Origin: Streptacidiphilus anmyonensis
Lineage (GTDB): Bacteria > Actinomycetota > Actinomycetes > Streptomycetales > Streptomycetaceae
Assembly (NCBI RefSeq): GCF_000787855.1
Contig: NZ_BBPQ01000047.1
Coordinates: forward strand, 1-60,689
Direction: 5' to 3'
Length of the DNA stretch: 60,689 bases
Made by a program: the position numbers and the translations under genes
The notes under the pieces: generated by a model
The model's database searches: none
The model's input: the letters and a program-made list of their open reading frames with translations, nothing else
What the model was told of the DNA's origin: nothing
Part shown: piece by piece, positions 1 to 8,558 of the stretch
Numbering within the stretch: the stretch's first letter is position 1
How the letters are laid out: each line of letters starts with the position of its first letter

Positions 1-5
1 GGGTC

Positions 6-788
6 ATGACGGCGCCGTACCGCTGGACGGTGCGGTTGCGCCCGGCCGCCGACGCCTCCCGCCGGCTGCTGGTCTTCCCGCACGCGGGCGCCGGGACCGC
101 GACCTACCTGCGCCTGCTCGACGCCCTCCCCGACGACGTCGAGCTGCTCGGGGTCACCCTGCCGGGCCGCGAGCACCGGGCCGCCGAGGCGCCCGGCGCC
201 ACGCTGGCCGAGGTGGTGGCCGGGGTGACCGCCGAGCTGCGCCGCCGGGAGGACCTCCCCACCGCCTACTACGGGCACAGCATGGGGGCGTTGCTGGCCG
301 CCGGGACGGCCCACGCCGATGCCGCGCTCTGCCGGGCCCTGGTCGTCACCGCCGGGCTGCCCGGCGCCGACGCCCTCGACCTGCCCGTCGACCTGGACAG
401 CCCCGAGGGGCTGGAGCTGATGTTCGCCCGGCACCGGGTGGAGCCGAGCACGCTCGACCGCGCGCACTGCCGCACCCCGGACGAGCATCTGCTCGCCCAC
501 GACCTGCTGCTGGCCCGGGAGGCCCTGCTCGCCGTCGCCCGGGTGCGGCTGGACTGCCCCGTCACGGCCCTGGCCGGCCGGGACGACCAGCTCGCGCCGG
601 CCGCGGCCGTGCCCGGCTGGGAGCGGTACACCACCGGCCCGTTCCGGCACGCCACCGTGAAGGGCTCCCACTTCTTCCCGTTCCTGCGCTCCAGCGGACG
701 CGTGGTGCTGGCGGAGCTCGCCGAGGCACTCGATCTCCTCCCCGCGGCCGCGGGTCGCGCGACCACCCTGACAGGAGCAAGCCGATGA
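6..788 (+). CDS. Type II (editing) thioesterase
   Basis: A 260-residue alpha/beta hydrolase of the TEII family, which hydrolyses misprimed acyl groups from PKS or NRPS carrier proteins. Visible are an N-terminal FPHAGAG segment, the nucleophile elbow GHSMGA near residue 90, an acid-residue segment GRDDQLAP and a C-terminal GSHFF segment carrying the catalytic His (the family usually has GDHFF). Length is typical for TEII. The ATG at 6 lies in an ATGA context, so it is probably coupled to a gene ending just at the left edge of the window. Its own stop overlaps the next start (ATGA at 785). By position it belongs to the polyketide locus that follows. Confidence 0.88.
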   Translation: MTAPYRWTVRLRPAADASRRLLVFPHAGAGTATYLRLLDALPDDVELLGVTLPGREHRAAEAPGATLAEVVAGVTAELRRREDLPTAYYGHSMGALLAAGTAHADAALCRALVVTAGLPGADALDLPVDLDSPEGLELMFARHRVEPSTLDRAHCRTPDEHLLAHDLLLAREALLAVARVRLDCPVTALAGRDDQLAPAAAVPGWERYTTGPFRHATVKGSHFFPFLRSSGRVVLAELAEALDLLPAAAGRATTLTGASR

Positions 789-2179
789 CCACCCCGGCCG
801 CGGAGCCCTTCCGCGGGGCCTTCACGCCCGTCACGGAGGAGGTCACCGCCTTCGACCTGTCCGTCACCGGCACCCTGCCGCCGGAGCTGACGGGGCGGTA
901 CGTCCGCAACGGCCCGAACCCGCTGGTCCCGGACGACCCGCGCAACCACCTGTTCCTCGGCGAGGGCATGGTGCACGGGGTGCGGCTGCGCGACGGCCGC
1001 GCGGAGTGGTACCGCAACCGCTGGGTCCGCTCCGCCGGAGTCTCGAAGGTGCTCGGCGAGCGACGCCGGCGCGGTGCGGCCGTCGCCCGCGCCGACATCT
1101 CGCCCAACACGCACGTCATCGGGCACGCCGGACGGACCTTCGCCTTGATCGAGTCGGGTTTCCGGCCCTACGAGCTGACGGAGGAGCTCGACACTCTCGG
1201 GCCCTGCGACTTCCAGGGCTCGCTGCCGGCCGGGTTCACCGCCCACCCCAAGCTGGACCCGGTCACCGGGGAGCTGCACGCGGTGGCGCACGCCACCCGG
1301 TTCGCCTTCGTGCAGCATCTGGTCGTCTCCCCGGACGGACTGGTCAAGAGGATCGTCAACATCCCCGCCCCGCACCGCCCGGTGATGCACGACTTCGGGC
1401 TCACCGAGCGGTACGTGGTCCTCTACGACCTGCCGGTGGTCAACAGCCTGGCGGCGGCAGCCGCGCGCGAGCAGTCGGTCTACAGCTGGGAGGAGGGCCG
1501 GTCGGCCCGTGTCGGGCTGCTGCCGCGGGGCGGCACCGAGGTGCGCTGGTTCGAGATCGAGCCCTGCTGGGTCTTCCACACGCTGAACGCCTACGACGAC
1601 GGCGACCGCGTGGTGATCGACGTGGTGCGCTACCCGCGCATGTTCGGCGACCTCCGGTTGGACGGGAACTCCCTTCCCACGCTGGACCGGTGGGTGGTGG
1701 ACACGGTCAGCGGGAAGGTCACCGAGACCCGGATCGACGATCGGCCGCAGGAGTTCCCGAACGTCAACCCGGCGCTGGTCGGCGCTCCGCACCGCTACGG
1801 CTACGCGGCGACCGTCCCGGACATGCACGACTACTTCGGCCCCTACGCCGGCCCGGCCGGCCATGGTGCGGCCGACCTGGAGCGCGGTCCGGTCGCCGGG
1901 CACGCGCTGATCAAGCACGACTTCGCCCACGGAACGGCGCAGGTGCGGGAGTTCGGAGCCGGCCACTACACCGGTGAGCCGGTGTTCGTGCCGTCGGCCG
2001 CGGCCGACGGCGAGGACGACGGCTGGCTGCTGGCCTACGTCCACGACCCGGTGCGCGGGGCCTCCGACCTCGTGGTGCTCTCCGCCCAGGACGTGACCGG
2101 CGAGCCGGTGGCCACGGTGCACCTGCCGGTCCGGGTCCCGCTCGGCTTCCACGGCAGCTGGATCCCCGACCCGAGCTGA
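785..2179 (+). CDS. Carotenoid cleavage oxygenase-like protein
   Basis: 464 residues, the usual length of bacterial carotenoid/stilbene oxygenases (RPE65/CCD superfamily), which split C=C bonds using a four-His non-heme iron. All four expected His segments are present in order: AHPK, MHDF, FHTLNAY and the C-terminal FHGSW. The N-terminal signature RNGPNP is also there. It is translationally coupled to the thioesterase upstream and followed 79 bp later by an aldehyde dehydrogenase, a logical pair in which an aldehyde product would be oxidised. No carotenoid synthesis gene is in the window, so the substrate is unknown; a stilbene-like or polyketide alkene is possible. Family assignment is firm; the role in the cluster is inference. 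Confidence 0.87.
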   Translation: MTTPAAEPFRGAFTPVTEEVTAFDLSVTGTLPPELTGRYVRNGPNPLVPDDPRNHLFLGEGMVHGVRLRDGRAEWYRNRWVRSAGVSKVLGERRRRGAAVARADISPNTHVIGHAGRTFALIESGFRPYELTEELDTLGPCDFQGSLPAGFTAHPKLDPVTGELHAVAHATRFAFVQHLVVSPDGLVKRIVNIPAPHRPVMHDFGLTERYVVLYDLPVVNSLAAAAAREQSVYSWEEGRSARVGLLPRGGTEVRWFEIEPCWVFHTLNAYDDGDRVVIDVVRYPRMFGDLRLDGNSLPTLDRWVVDTVSGKVTETRIDDRPQEFPNVNPALVGAPHRYGYAATVPDMHDYFGPYAGPAGHGAADLERGPVAGHALIKHDFAHGTAQVREFGAGHYTGEPVFVPSAAADGEDDGWLLAYVHDPVRGASDLVVLSAQDVTGEPVATVHLPVRVPLGFHGSWIPDPS

Positions 2180-2258
2180 CACGCCCCGATCCGCAGCGAT
2201 CCGCCCTGCGCCGCCCCGTTCCGCCCCGTCCCGCACCGACCCGAGAGCAGGAGCCGCG

Positions 2259-3578
2259 TTGTCCGACCTGACCGCACTCGTCGCCCGGCTGCGCGCCGCC
2301 TTCGCGGCCGGCCGCACCCGGCCGTCCTCCTGGCGCCGTGCGCAGCTCACCGCGCTCCGGACACTGCTGGACACGCACCGCGACGACCTCGCCGAGGCCC
2401 TCCGGCTGGACCTGGGGCGCAGTCGGCCCGAGGCCCTCGCCGTCGAGGCCGACTTCGTGATCCGCGAGATCGACCTGCTGCTCGACCTCCTGGACGACTG
2501 GACCGCGCCGCGCCCGGTACCGGTGTCCGGCTGCCCGGCCGGCTCCACGGCCGCCGTCCACGCCACGCCGCTCGGCGTGGTCCTGGTGGTCGCGCCCTGG
2601 AACTACCCGGTGCAGCTGGCGCTGCTGCCGCTGGCCGGGGCCCTGGCCGCGGGCAACGCGGCGGTGGTCAAGCCGAGCGAACTCGCCCCCGAGTCCTCGC
2701 GGTTGCTGGCCCGGCTGCTGCCCCGGTACCTCGATCCCGAGGCCGTCGCCGTGGTCGAGGGCGGACCGGAGGCGGCGGCGGGTCTGCTCGCCCAGCGCTT
2801 CGACCACGTCTTCTACACCGGGGGCCCCGGCGTCGGCCGGATCGTGATGCGCGCCGCCGCCGAGCACCTGACCCCGGTGACTTTGGAACTCGGCGGCAAG
2901 TCACCGGTGTTCGTCGACCGCGACGTCCCGCTCGCGCACACCGCGCGGCGCCTGGTGCGCGCGAAGTTCGCCAACGCCGGGCAGGCCTGCGTCGCCCCCG
3001 ACTATGTGCTGACCGACCCGGTGACGGCCCGCGCGCTGGAGCCGGAGCTCGTCCGCGCCCTCCACCGTCTGTACGGACCCGACCCGGCGACCGCGCCGGG
3101 ATACGGACGGATCGTCAACACGCGCCACTTCGACCGCCTGGTCGGGCTGCTCGGCAGCGGCCGCACGGTCGTCGGGGGCGTCCACGACCGGGCGACCCGC
3201 TATCTCGCGCCCACCGTCCTGGCCGAGGTGCCGCCGGACGCCCCGGTGATGCGCGAGGAGGTCTTCGGTCCGGTGCTGCCCGTCACCGAGGTGGCGGGGC
3301 TCGACGAGGCGGTCGCCTTCATCGACGCACGCGAGCGCCCGCTCGCCGTCTACGCCTTCACCGGCAACGAGGAGACCCGGCGCCGACTGGTGGCCGGGAC
3401 CACCTCCGGCGCCGTCGTGTTCGGACAGCCCTCCGTGCAGGTGATGGCGCCCGAGCTGCCCTTCGGCGGGGTCGGCGCCAGCGGGATCGGCGCCTACCGC
3501 GGTCGGCACTCGCTCGCCGTGTTCAGCCACCTCAAGCCCGTGCTCGACGTGCCACTGCGTTCCGGCCCCCCGCGTTGA
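2259..3578 (+). CDS. NAD(P)-dependent aldehyde dehydrogenase
   Basis: 439 residues, ALDH superfamily of the shorter class-3-like type. The oxyanion-hole segment VAPWNYP, the catalytic Glu in ELGGKSP and the catalytic Cys in NAGQACVAPDY are all present. The start is a TTG at 2259, preceded by GAGCAGGAG as a ribosome site; no better ATG or GTG fits the N-terminus. It follows the carotenoid-oxygenase-like gene and probably acts on its aldehyde product or on an aldehyde intermediate of the pathway. Substrate specificity cannot be read from sequence. Confidence 0.88.
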   Translation: MSDLTALVARLRAAFAAGRTRPSSWRRAQLTALRTLLDTHRDDLAEALRLDLGRSRPEALAVEADFVIREIDLLLDLLDDWTAPRPVPVSGCPAGSTAAVHATPLGVVLVVAPWNYPVQLALLPLAGALAAGNAAVVKPSELAPESSRLLARLLPRYLDPEAVAVVEGGPEAAAGLLAQRFDHVFYTGGPGVGRIVMRAAAEHLTPVTLELGGKSPVFVDRDVPLAHTARRLVRAKFANAGQACVAPDYVLTDPVTARALEPELVRALHRLYGPDPATAPGYGRIVNTRHFDRLVGLLGSGRTVVGGVHDRATRYLAPTVLAEVPPDAPVMREEVFGPVLPVTEVAGLDEAVAFIDARERPLAVYAFTGNEETRRRLVAGTTSGAVVFGQPSVQVMAPELPFGGVGASGIGAYRGRHSLAVFSHLKPVLDVPLRSGPPR

Positions 3579-3630
3579 GGGGCGGTCGCCGGGAGGCGCG
3601 TCCCGTCCGTTTCCGACCGGAGAGGCCACC

Positions 3631-4599
3631 ATGACCGCCACCCTGCCGAAACCGCCGACCGGCACGGCCCGCCGCACCGTCCTCGACGGGGCCGGTGTGC
3701 CGCTCTCCGCGCTGCTGGCGCTGCCGGGGGACGGGCCGCCGCGCGCCACGGTCGTCGCGTTGCACGGCGGCGGGATGAGCGCGGGCTACTTCGACGGCCC
3801 GGCCCATCCGGACGTCTCCCTGCTGGGGCTCGGCGCGCGGCTCGGTTTCGCCGTCCTCGCTGTCGACCGCCCCGGCTACGGGGGTTCGGCGGGGACGCTG
3901 CCGTGGGGTCACAGCCTGGCGGAGCAGTCACGGATCCTGCGCGCCGCGCTGGACGGGTTCGCCGAGGACCAGGGCGCCGACCTCGGCGGCGGGATCCTCC
4001 TGCTCGGCCACTCCTACGGCGGGATGCTCGCCCTGACCGCCGCCGCCGACGGGGCCGGCGGCGGACACCTGATCGGGGTGGACGTCTCCGGCTGCGGACG
4101 GGAACTGGCCGGCGACCCGGGCCGTGCGGAGAACCCGCGCAGCCGGACCACCCGGCACTGGGGACCGCCGCGCTGCTATCCGCCCGACACCTTCCGCAGC
4201 AGCGGGAGGCTGGTCGCCCCGGTCCCGGAGCGCGAGCAGGGCGACGCCGCGGCCTGGGCCGACGCGTTCGCCGACATCGCCGCGCGGATCAGCACGCCGG
4301 TCCGGTTGACCTTCGCCGCGCACGAGGGCTGGTGGCGTCACGACGACGAGGCGCTGGCGGACCTCACCGCGCGGTTCACCGCCGCTCCCCGGGTGGTCGT
4401 CGACCGGCAGCCCGGCTCCGGTCACAACATCAGCCTCAGCTGGGCGGCCCGCGCCTACCACCTGCGGGCCCTGGCCTTCGCCGAGGACTGCCTGCGGGTC
4501 GCCGACCACGGCCCGCGTCCCGCGCCGCTCCCGGCGCGTCCTCCCGTATCCGCCGCACCGGCACTGCCGGCCCAACCTTCAGGAAGAGGCACCACATGA
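3631..4599 (+). CDS. Alpha/beta hydrolase
   Basis: 322 residues with an oxyanion segment LHGGGMS near residue 46, nucleophile elbow GHSYGG near residue 125 and a C-terminal GSGHN carrying the likely catalytic His. The C-terminal ~25 residues are Pro/Ala-rich and probably disordered. A ribosome site GGAGAGG precedes the ATG. Its stop overlaps the start of the carboxylase gene (ATGA at 4596), so the two are coupled. A hydrolase or thioesterase-like tailoring role is likely, but the substrate is unknown. Confidence 0.8.
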   Translation: MTATLPKPPTGTARRTVLDGAGVPLSALLALPGDGPPRATVVALHGGGMSAGYFDGPAHPDVSLLGLGARLGFAVLAVDRPGYGGSAGTLPWGHSLAEQSRILRAALDGFAEDQGADLGGGILLLGHSYGGMLALTAAADGAGGGHLIGVDVSGCGRELAGDPGRAENPRSRTTRHWGPPRCYPPDTFRSSGRLVAPVPEREQGDAAAWADAFADIAARISTPVRLTFAAHEGWWRHDDEALADLTARFTAAPRVVVDRQPGSGHNISLSWAARAYHLRALAFAEDCLRVADHGPRPAPLPARPPVSAAPALPAQPSGRGTT

Positions 4600-6170
4600 C
4601 CACCGTCGTACCCGCCGACACCGGCGCGGCCGGCCGGCTGGCCGAGCTCGAGCGCCTCAAGGAGCTGGCCCACCAGGGGCCGAACCCCGAGGCGACCGAA
4701 CGCCAGCACGCCAAGGGCAAGCTGACCGCCCGTGAGCGCATCGAACTGCTCCTCGACAAGGGCACGTTCGGCGAGGTCGAGCCGCTGCGCCGGCACCGCG
4801 CCAGCGGCTTCGGGCTGGAGCGCAACCGCCCCTACACCGACGGCGTCGTCACCGGCTGGGGCAAGGTCGACGGCCGGACGGTCTTCGTCTACGCGCACGA
4901 CTTCCGGATCTTCGGCGGCGCGCTGGGCGAGGCCCACGCGCAGAAGATCCACAAGATCATGGACATGGCCCTGGCCGCCGGAGCGCCGCTGGTGTCGCTC
5001 AACGACGGCGCGGGCGCCCGGATCCAGGAGGGCGTCTCGGCGCTCGCCGGCTACGGCGGCATCTTCCAGCGCAACACCCGGGCCTCCGGCGTGATCCCGC
5101 AGATCTCGGTGATGCTCGGCCCGTGCGCCGGCGGCGCGGCCTACTCGCCGGCGCTGACGGACTTCGTGTTCATGGTCCGCGACACCTCGCAGATGTTCAT
5201 CACCGGCCCGGACGTGGTCAAGGCCGTCACCGGCGAGGAGATCTCACAGAACGGCCTCGGCGGCGCCGACGTGCACTCGTCGGTCTCCGGCGTCTCCCAC
5301 TTCGTCTACGACGACGAGGAGTCCTGCCTCGCCGACGTCCGCTACCTGCTGTCGCTGCTGCCCTCCAACAACCGCGACCTGCCGCCGGTGGCGCACAGCG
5401 GCGACCCGGTCGACCGCACCACCGAGCGGCTGCTGGAGATCGTCCCCGCGGACGGCAACCGCGCCTACGACGTGCGCAAGGTCATCGAGGAGGTCGTCGA
5501 CGACGGCGAGTTCATGGAGGTCCACGCCGAGTGGGCCACCAACCTCGTCTGCGCCTTCGCCCGCCTGGACGGGCACGTCGTCGGCTTCGTCGCGAACCAG
5601 CCGGCGGCCTTCGCCGGCGTGCTGGACATCAAGGCCAGCGAGAAGGGCGCGCGCTTCGTCCAGTTCTGCGACGCCTTCAACATCCCGCTGATCACCCTGG
5701 TGGACGTGCCCGGGTTCCTGCCCGGCGTCGACCAGGAGCACGACGGCATCATCCGCCGCGGCGCGAAGCTCCTCTACGCCTACTGCAACGCGACCGTCCC
5801 GCGGATCTCGCTGGTGCTCCGCAAGGCCTACGGCGGCGCGTACATCGTCATGGACTCCCGCTCCATCGGCGCCGACCTGGCCCTCGCCTGGCCGATGAAC
5901 GAGATCGCGGTCATGGGCGCCGAAGGCGCCGCCAACGTCATCTTCCGCCGCGAGATCGCCGCCGCCGACAACCCGGACGCGAAGCGCGCCGAGATGGTGC
6001 AGCAGTACAAGGACGAGCTGATGCACCCCTACTACGCGGCCGAGCGCGGCCTCGTCGACGACGTCGTCGACCCGCGCGAGACGCGCTCGGTGCTGTGCCG
6101 GGCGATCTCGATGCTCACCGACAAGCACGCCGAGCTGCCCCGTCGCAAGCACGGCAACCCGCCGCAGTGA
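4596..6170 (+). CDS. Acyl-CoA carboxylase beta (carboxyltransferase) subunit
   Basis: 524 residues, the typical length of actinobacterial AccB/PccB carboxyltransferases, which transfer CO2 from carboxybiotin to acetyl- or propionyl-CoA. The N-terminal segment KGKLTARERIELLLD, the first oxyanion segment GPCAGGAAYSPAL and the second KAYGGAYIVMDS are all intact. In angucycline clusters such a subunit boosts malonyl-CoA supply. No biotin carboxylase (alpha) subunit is visible here, so it must borrow one from elsewhere. The ATG at 4596 was chosen because it overlaps the preceding stop and matches the family N-terminus; the long in-frame extension upstream is not coding. Confidence 0.92.
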   Translation: MTTVVPADTGAAGRLAELERLKELAHQGPNPEATERQHAKGKLTARERIELLLDKGTFGEVEPLRRHRASGFGLERNRPYTDGVVTGWGKVDGRTVFVYAHDFRIFGGALGEAHAQKIHKIMDMALAAGAPLVSLNDGAGARIQEGVSALAGYGGIFQRNTRASGVIPQISVMLGPCAGGAAYSPALTDFVFMVRDTSQMFITGPDVVKAVTGEEISQNGLGGADVHSSVSGVSHFVYDDEESCLADVRYLLSLLPSNNRDLPPVAHSGDPVDRTTERLLEIVPADGNRAYDVRKVIEEVVDDGEFMEVHAEWATNLVCAFARLDGHVVGFVANQPAAFAGVLDIKASEKGARFVQFCDAFNIPLITLVDVPGFLPGVDQEHDGIIRRGAKLLYAYCNATVPRISLVLRKAYGGAYIVMDSRSIGADLALAWPMNEIAVMGAEGAANVIFRREIAAADNPDAKRAEMVQQYKDELMHPYYAAERGLVDDVVDPRETRSVLCRAISMLTDKHAELPRRKHGNPPQ

Positions 6171-6202
6171 CCCGCCCCCAAGCTCCCTGCAAGGAGAGGT
6201 AC

Positions 6203-7687
6203 ATGGATGCTCCCGTGATCGTCGTCGGCGCCGGGCCGGCCGGACTGGTGCTGGCCGCGGAGCTGCGGCTCGCCGGCGTCGACGTCATCGTCCTGGAGAA
6301 GCTCGCCCAGCGCACCGGGGAGTCCCGGGGCCTGGGCTTCACCATCCGCACCATGGAGATCTTCGACCAGCGCGGTCTGCTGCCGCGCTTCGGCGACATG
6401 GTCACCAGCAACGCCGGCCACTTCGGCGGCCTGCCGATGGACTTCGGCGTCCTCGACAGCGTCCACCAGGCCGCCAAGTCCGTTCCGCAGTCCACCACCG
6501 AGGCCATCCTCGAACAGTGGGCGCTGGAGCTCGGCGCGGACCTGCGCCGCGGCACCGAGCTGCTGTCGCTGTGCGACACCGGCGACGGCGTCGAGGTCGA
6601 GGTGCGCGACGCCGAGGGGGACCGGCAGACCCTCACCGCCCGCTGGCTCGTCGGCTGCGACGGCGGCCGCAGCAAGGTCCGCAAGGCCGCCGGGTTCGAC
6701 TTCCCCGGCACCGCCGCCACCATGGAGATGTACCTGGCCGACATCCGCGGCGTGGAGCTGGAGCCCCGGATGATCGGCCAGACGGTCGCCGGCGGCATGG
6801 TCATGGTCGGCCCGCTGGGCGACGGCGTGAACCGGATCATCGTCTGCGAGCGCGGCACCCCGCCGCAGCGCCGCGACGCCCCGCCGCCGTACCAGGAGGT
6901 CGCCGCCGCCTGGGAGCGCCTGACCGGCATCGACATCTCCCACGCCGAGCCGGTCTGGGTCAGCGCCTTCGGCGACGCCACCCGGCAGGTGACCGAGTAC
7001 CGGCGCGGCCGGGTGCTGCTGGCCGGCGACGCGGCCCACATCCACCTGCCCGCCGGCGGGCAGGGCATGAACACCAGCATCCAGGACGCCGTCAACCTCG
7101 GCTGGAAGCTCGCCGCCGTGGTGCGCGGCGCCGCGCCGGAGGCGCTGCTCGACAGCTACCACGAGGAGCGGTTCCCGGTCGGGCAGCGGCTGCTGATGAA
7201 CACCCGGGCCCAGGGCCTGCTGTTCCTCAGCGGCGACGAGATCCAGCCGCTGCGCGACGTGGTCGGCGAGCTGCTCGGCTACGAGGAGGTCGCCAAGCAC
7301 CTGGCCGGCATGGTGAGCGGCCTGGAGATCCGCTACGACGTCGGCGGCGGCGCCAACCCGCTGCTGGGGCGCCGGATGCCGCACCTGGAACTGGTCGGCG
7401 AGGACGTCAAGACCAGCAGCGCCAAGCTGCTGCGCTCCGGCCGGGGCTTCCTGCTCGACCTGGAGGACAACGCCCACCTGCGCGGCCGCGCGGCCGGCTG
7501 GTCGGACCGCGTCGACGTGGTCACGGCCGTCCCCCACGGGGTCGGGGCGAACAGCGCGCTCGCCGGGGTCTCGGCCGTCCTGGTGCGCCCGGACGGGCAC
7601 GTCGCCTGGGCGGCGCCCGGCAGCCACCACGACCTTCCGATGGCGCTCGGACGGTGGTTCGGGCCGTCCCGCAACCCCCTGGACTGA
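6203..7687 (+). CDS. FAD-dependent aromatic polyketide oxygenase (PgaE/UrdE type)
   Basis: 494 residues, class A flavoprotein hydroxylase. The N-terminal dinucleotide fold VVGAGPAGL, the mid-chain GCDGGRS motif and the FAD-ribityl motif LLAGDAAHIHLPAGGQG are all present, and the length matches the angucycline oxygenases PgaE and UrdE, including the C-terminal thioredoxin-like region. Those enzymes hydroxylate the benz[a]anthracene core at C-12 and C-12b. The neighbours (cyclase, ACP, ketoreductase, aromatase, FAD/SDR fusion) follow the angucycline gene order. The start at 6203 has a clear site AAGGAGAGG. Confidence 0.92.
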   Translation: MDAPVIVVGAGPAGLVLAAELRLAGVDVIVLEKLAQRTGESRGLGFTIRTMEIFDQRGLLPRFGDMVTSNAGHFGGLPMDFGVLDSVHQAAKSVPQSTTEAILEQWALELGADLRRGTELLSLCDTGDGVEVEVRDAEGDRQTLTARWLVGCDGGRSKVRKAAGFDFPGTAATMEMYLADIRGVELEPRMIGQTVAGGMVMVGPLGDGVNRIIVCERGTPPQRRDAPPPYQEVAAAWERLTGIDISHAEPVWVSAFGDATRQVTEYRRGRVLLAGDAAHIHLPAGGQGMNTSIQDAVNLGWKLAAVVRGAAPEALLDSYHEERFPVGQRLLMNTRAQGLLFLSGDEIQPLRDVVGELLGYEEVAKHLAGMVSGLEIRYDVGGGANPLLGRRMPHLELVGEDVKTSSAKLLRSGRGFLLDLEDNAHLRGRAAGWSDRVDVVTAVPHGVGANSALAGVSAVLVRPDGHVAWAAPGSHHDLPMALGRWFGPSRNPLD

Positions 7688-7716
7688 CAACCCACCGCAC
7701 TGACACGGAGACAGAC

Positions 7717-8046
7717 ATGCACAGCACGCTCATCGTGGCCCGGATGGAGCCCGGTTCGGCCGACGACGTGTCCCGCCTCTTCGGGGCGTTCGACGACACG
7801 GAGATGCCGCACCGGATGGGCACCATCCGCCGCCAGCTCTTCGCCTACCGCGGCCTCTACTTCCACCTCCAGGACTTCGCCGCGCAGGACGGCGGCGAGC
7901 GCATCGAGCAGGCCAAGACCGACCCGCGCTTCGTCGGCATCAGCCAGGACCTCAAGCCCTTCATCGAGGCGTACGACCCGGCGACCTGGCGCTCCCCGTC
8001 CGACGCCATGGCGCAGCGCTTCTACCACTGGTCCGCCCGCGGCTGA
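7717..8046 (+). CDS. Aromatic polyketide cyclase, TcmI/UrdF family
   Basis: 109 residues, a small dimeric ferredoxin-like cyclase. The N-terminal LIVARMEPGSADDVSRLF and C-terminal MAQRFYHW segments are typical of TcmI-like angucycline cyclases (JadI, UrdF), which close the later rings. The start has GGAG upstream. In known angucycline clusters this gene is immediately followed by KS-alpha and KS-beta; here the ACP gene follows after only 44 bp. Confidence 0.9.
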   Translation: MHSTLIVARMEPGSADDVSRLFGAFDDTEMPHRMGTIRRQLFAYRGLYFHLQDFAAQDGGERIEQAKTDPRFVGISQDLKPFIEAYDPATWRSPSDAMAQRFYHWSARG

Positions 8047-8090
8047 CCGGCCGCCGACCGCCCATCACTTTTACGACGAGAGGAAATCCC

Positions 8091-8360
8091 ATGTCCGCTT
8101 CAGAGTTCACGATCGACGACCTCAAGCGCATCCTCCGGGAGGGGGCCGGCGCCGACGAGGCCACCAACCTCGAAGGCGACATCCTGGACGCCGACTTCGA
8201 GACCCTCGGCTACGAGTCCCTCGCGCTGCTGGAGACCATCGGCCGCATCGAGCGCGAGTACGACATCAGCCTCGACGACGAGGTGCTGGCCAACGCCGCC
8301 ACCCCGCGCGAGCTGATCGCCGAGGTCTTCCGCCACCTGGAGCTGGTGCAGGTCGGCTGA
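8091..8360 (+). CDS. Type II PKS acyl carrier protein
   Basis: 89 residues. The phosphopantetheine attachment Ser is S43 in LGYESLAL, where most aromatic PKS ACPs have GYDSLAL, so the usual Asp is Glu here. Flanking acidic helices and the DISLDDEV helix-III segment fit type II aromatic PKS ACPs. Ribosome site AGAGGAAA. It would carry the growing poly-beta-ketone, but no ketosynthase or chain-length-factor gene lies next to it. Confidence 0.93.
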   Translation: MSASEFTIDDLKRILREGAGADEATNLEGDILDADFETLGYESLALLETIGRIEREYDISLDDEVLANAATPRELIAEVFRHLELVQVG

Positions 8361-8487
8361 CCGCCGCCCCGCACGCCGGCCCCCCCGCACCGGACCCCCC
8401 CACAGCGTCCGCGCCCTCACCGTCCGCCCCCACAACGGACGCCGCCGTCCGGCCCCCCACACCGGACGCACCAGACCACCCTTCCCG

Positions 8488-8524
8488 CCGCCGCCGGCCG
8501 ATCTCCCCCATCGGCCGGCGGCGG
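8488..8524 (+). terminator. Strong stem-loop between ACP and ketoreductase genes
   Basis: Arms 8488-8502 and 8510-8524 form a perfect 15-bp GC-rich stem (CCGCCGCCGGCCGAT and its complement) with a 7-nt C-rich loop. It lies in a 198-bp gap within an otherwise tightly packed gene row, with no T-run after it. It could be an attenuator or an RNA-stabilising 3' end that lets the ACP message exceed that of later genes. Confidence 0.6.
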
Positions 8525-8558
8525 CACATCCGGCCGACTCGGCCTCCAGGAGATCCCT

